NCBI RefSeq assembly: GCF_000425065.1
Contig: NZ_AULB01000003.1
Location: forward strand, 575,173 to 639,172
DNA: 64,000 bases
Source of the DNA: Actinomadura rifamycini DSM 43936
GTDB lineage: Bacteria; Actinomycetota; Actinomycetes; Streptosporangiales; Streptosporangiaceae
Direction of reading: 5' to 3'
Shown: piece after piece, positions 62,641-64,000 of the stretch
Layout: every line of letters begins with the position of its first letter
Position numbering within the stretch: the first letter of the stretch is position 1
Notes under the pieces: generated by a model
What the model saw: only the letters and a program-made list of their open reading frames with translations
Told to the model about the DNA's origin: nothing
Databases searched by the model: none
Program-made: the position numbers and the translations under genes

Positions 62641-64000
62641 CCGAGGCCGACGACCTGCTGCGGCTCGTCGCGGCGGACCCGGCCGCCGCGCACGCGCGGG
62701 CGCTGGCGCGGGCCGGCGGGGGGACGGGCGGCGCGGCGGTCGCCGCGCTGCGGGCCGCCGGGCTCGCGGCGAAGGAGCTGGGGCGGCTGGCGGAGGGCCT
62801 CGACCTGCTCCGGCGGGCGCTGGAGATCGCGGAGGCGTCCCCGGACTGCGGGTACGCGGCGGCCCAGGTGCGGATGAGCCTCGTCGGCCTGCTCGCCGCC
62901 CGCGGCGACACGGCGGGCGCGCTCGCGCAGGCGGCGCGGGCGGAGGACGTCCTGACGGGGCGGGACGCGGCGCGGCTGGCGGCCAACACGGCGTGCGCCC
63001 TGGCGCGGGCGGGCCGTCTCCGCGAGGCGCGGGACGCGGCGGCGCGCGCCCTGCCCGTGCTGCGGCGGGGACGCGATCCCGCGGTGCTGAACGGGCTGCT
63101 GACCAACCTGGGCCTCGCGCGGGCGCTGCAGGGCGAGTTCGCCGCGGCGGAGGCGGCGCTCACCGAGGCGGTCGACGTGGCGCGGGCCGCCGGATTGCCG
63201 CACCAGACGGCGATGTCCACGAGCAACCTGGCGTTCGTGGTGTCCCGGCGCGGGGACGTCCCGCGCGCGCTTCGGCTCTACGCGGAGGCCGAGCCCCATC
63301 TGTCCGGGGAACGCTTGGCGCAGTGCCGGTTCGACCAGGCGGAGACGCTGATCTCGGTCGGGCTGCCGCGCGAGGCGCGTCCCGTCCTGGAGGCCGCGCT
63401 GGCGTCGGCCGCCGACCACGGCTACCGGTGCGACACCGCCGACGGGCTGCTGCTCCTCGCGCACGCCGAACTGGACGACGGCGACGCGGAGCGGGCCGTC
63501 CGCACGGCCGAGCGGGCGCGGGCGGCGTTCGCCGAGCAGGAGCGCGCGGGGTGGACGCTGCTCGCCGAGCACCTGCTGCTGCGGGCGCGGTGGGCGGCCG
63601 GGGAGCGCTCGGCGGTCCTGCTGGGCAGCGCCGCAGCGACCGCCGACCGGCTGGCGCGCGGCGGGTGGGCCGACGCCGCCGCCGACGCGCGGCTCGTCGC
63701 CGCCCGCGTCGCGCTCGCCCTCGGCCGTCCCGCCGGGCGTTTCCTGGCGCCGCCGGCCCGCGCCCCGGGGTGCCGCGCCCGGGGGTCGCCGGCCGCCCGG
63801 ATCACCGCCTGGCACGCCGCGGCGCTGGAGCGCGCCGAGCGGTCCGACCGGCGGGGCGCGGCCGCCGCCGTCCGGGCGGGCCTGCGGGTCGCCGAGGAGC
63901 ACGCGGACGCGCTCGGCGCCCTGGACCTGCGGGCCCGCGCCGCCGGGTCCGCCGCCGAGCTGGCCGGGCTCGGGCTCGTCCTGGCCCGGTCGGCGCGGGA
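62637..64000 (+). CDS. TPR-repeat protein, truncated by the window (C-terminal CHAT protease domain expected)
   Basis: An open frame of 454 codons runs to the window edge with no stop. It consists of helical pairs typical of tetratricopeptide repeats (LLTNLGLARALQGEFAAAEA; STSNLAFVVSRRGDVPRALR; LYAEAEPHLSG; AVRTAERARAAFAEQER). It starts at a GTG overlapping the previous stop. Proteins with this start and these neighbours in actinomycetes usually end in a caspase-like CHAT domain, but that part is outside the window. Confidence 0.8.
   Translation, partial: MTEADDLLRLVAADPAAAHARALARAGGGTGGAAVAALRAAGLAAKELGRLAEGLDLLRRALEIAEASPDCGYAAAQVRMSLVGLLAARGDTAGALAQAARAEDVLTGRDAARLAANTACALARAGRLREARDAAARALPVLRRGRDPAVLNGLLTNLGLARALQGEFAAAEAALTEAVDVARAAGLPHQTAMSTSNLAFVVSRRGDVPRALRLYAEAEPHLSGERLAQCRFDQAETLISVGLPREARPVLEAALASAADHGYRCDTADGLLLLAHAELDDGDAERAVRTAERARAAFAEQERAGWTLLAEHLLLRARWAAGERSAVLLGSAAATADRLARGGWADAAADARLVAARVALALGRPAGRFLAPPARAPGCRARGSPAARITAWHAAALERAERSDRRGAAAAVRAGLRVAEEHADALGALDLRARAAGSAAELAGLGLVLARSAR

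Overview
The window is about 72% GC, uses GTG starts and overlapping stop/start codons freely, and its gene content (FasR-fabD-fabH-acpP-fabF, DUF3052 and AhpE beside AceE, DUF3145, DUF6153-DUF305) is that of a high-GC filamentous actinomycete. A Thermomonosporaceae/Actinomadura-like host fits, but genus cannot be fixed from the sequence alone.

Positions 1-17.9 kb are the right-hand part of an actinomycete integrative and conjugative element (AICE). It has a GntR repressor with paired GTATAC operators (980-1746), a run of small AICE-type proteins and zinc ribbons (2006-5620), Spd-like membrane proteins including a DUF2637 gene with an in-frame amber codon near its start (5718-7515), two related unknown proteins (7512-8905), an FtsK/TraB DNA translocase (9009-11315) followed directly by a cluster of 11-bp repeats that may be its cis-acting transfer site, a C5 cytosine methyltransferase, a prim-pol plus ATPase replication pair, an iteron-rich candidate origin (16009-16241), excisionase and tyrosine integrase. 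It ends at the 3' end of tRNA-Val(TAC) (17857-17931). The left end lies outside the window or was not recognised.

From 18 to 30 kb is chromosomal: DUF6153-DUF305, a hydrolase without its nucleophile, a CBS protein, PAC2, and a carbon-fixation group (red-type RuBisCO rbcL-rbcS-cbbX, divergent cbbR, and phosphoribulokinase at 28.6 kb) interrupted by a saccharopine-dehydrogenase-like gene and a NarL-type two-component system. From 30 to 36 kb is the AceE neighbourhood (AhpE, DUF3052, YjbQ, DUF1918, aceE, VOC protein, WYL regulator). From 36.7 to 46.7 kb is an epoxide hydrolase-like gene, then 3-hydroxybutyrate dehydrogenase, a GAF-PucR regulator, a five-gene branched-chain-type ABC importer and a secreted tannase/oligomer-hydrolase-like esterase, plausibly one catabolic locus.

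From 46.7 to 60.1 kb are a PHP protein, a second two-component system, a DUF1023 hydrolase with an acyltransferase, the FAS-II operon (fasR-fabD-fabH-acpP-fabF), an RsbQ/RsbP energy-stress signalling pair and DUF3145. The right edge (60.3-64 kb) holds a tightly packed module: cytoplasmic-looking subtilase, sigma factor, small anti-sigma-like protein and a large TPR protein cut by the window end. That arrangement resembles TPR-CHAT protease/sigma-factor signalling systems and is the most interesting candidate system here, with the AICE repeat loci next.
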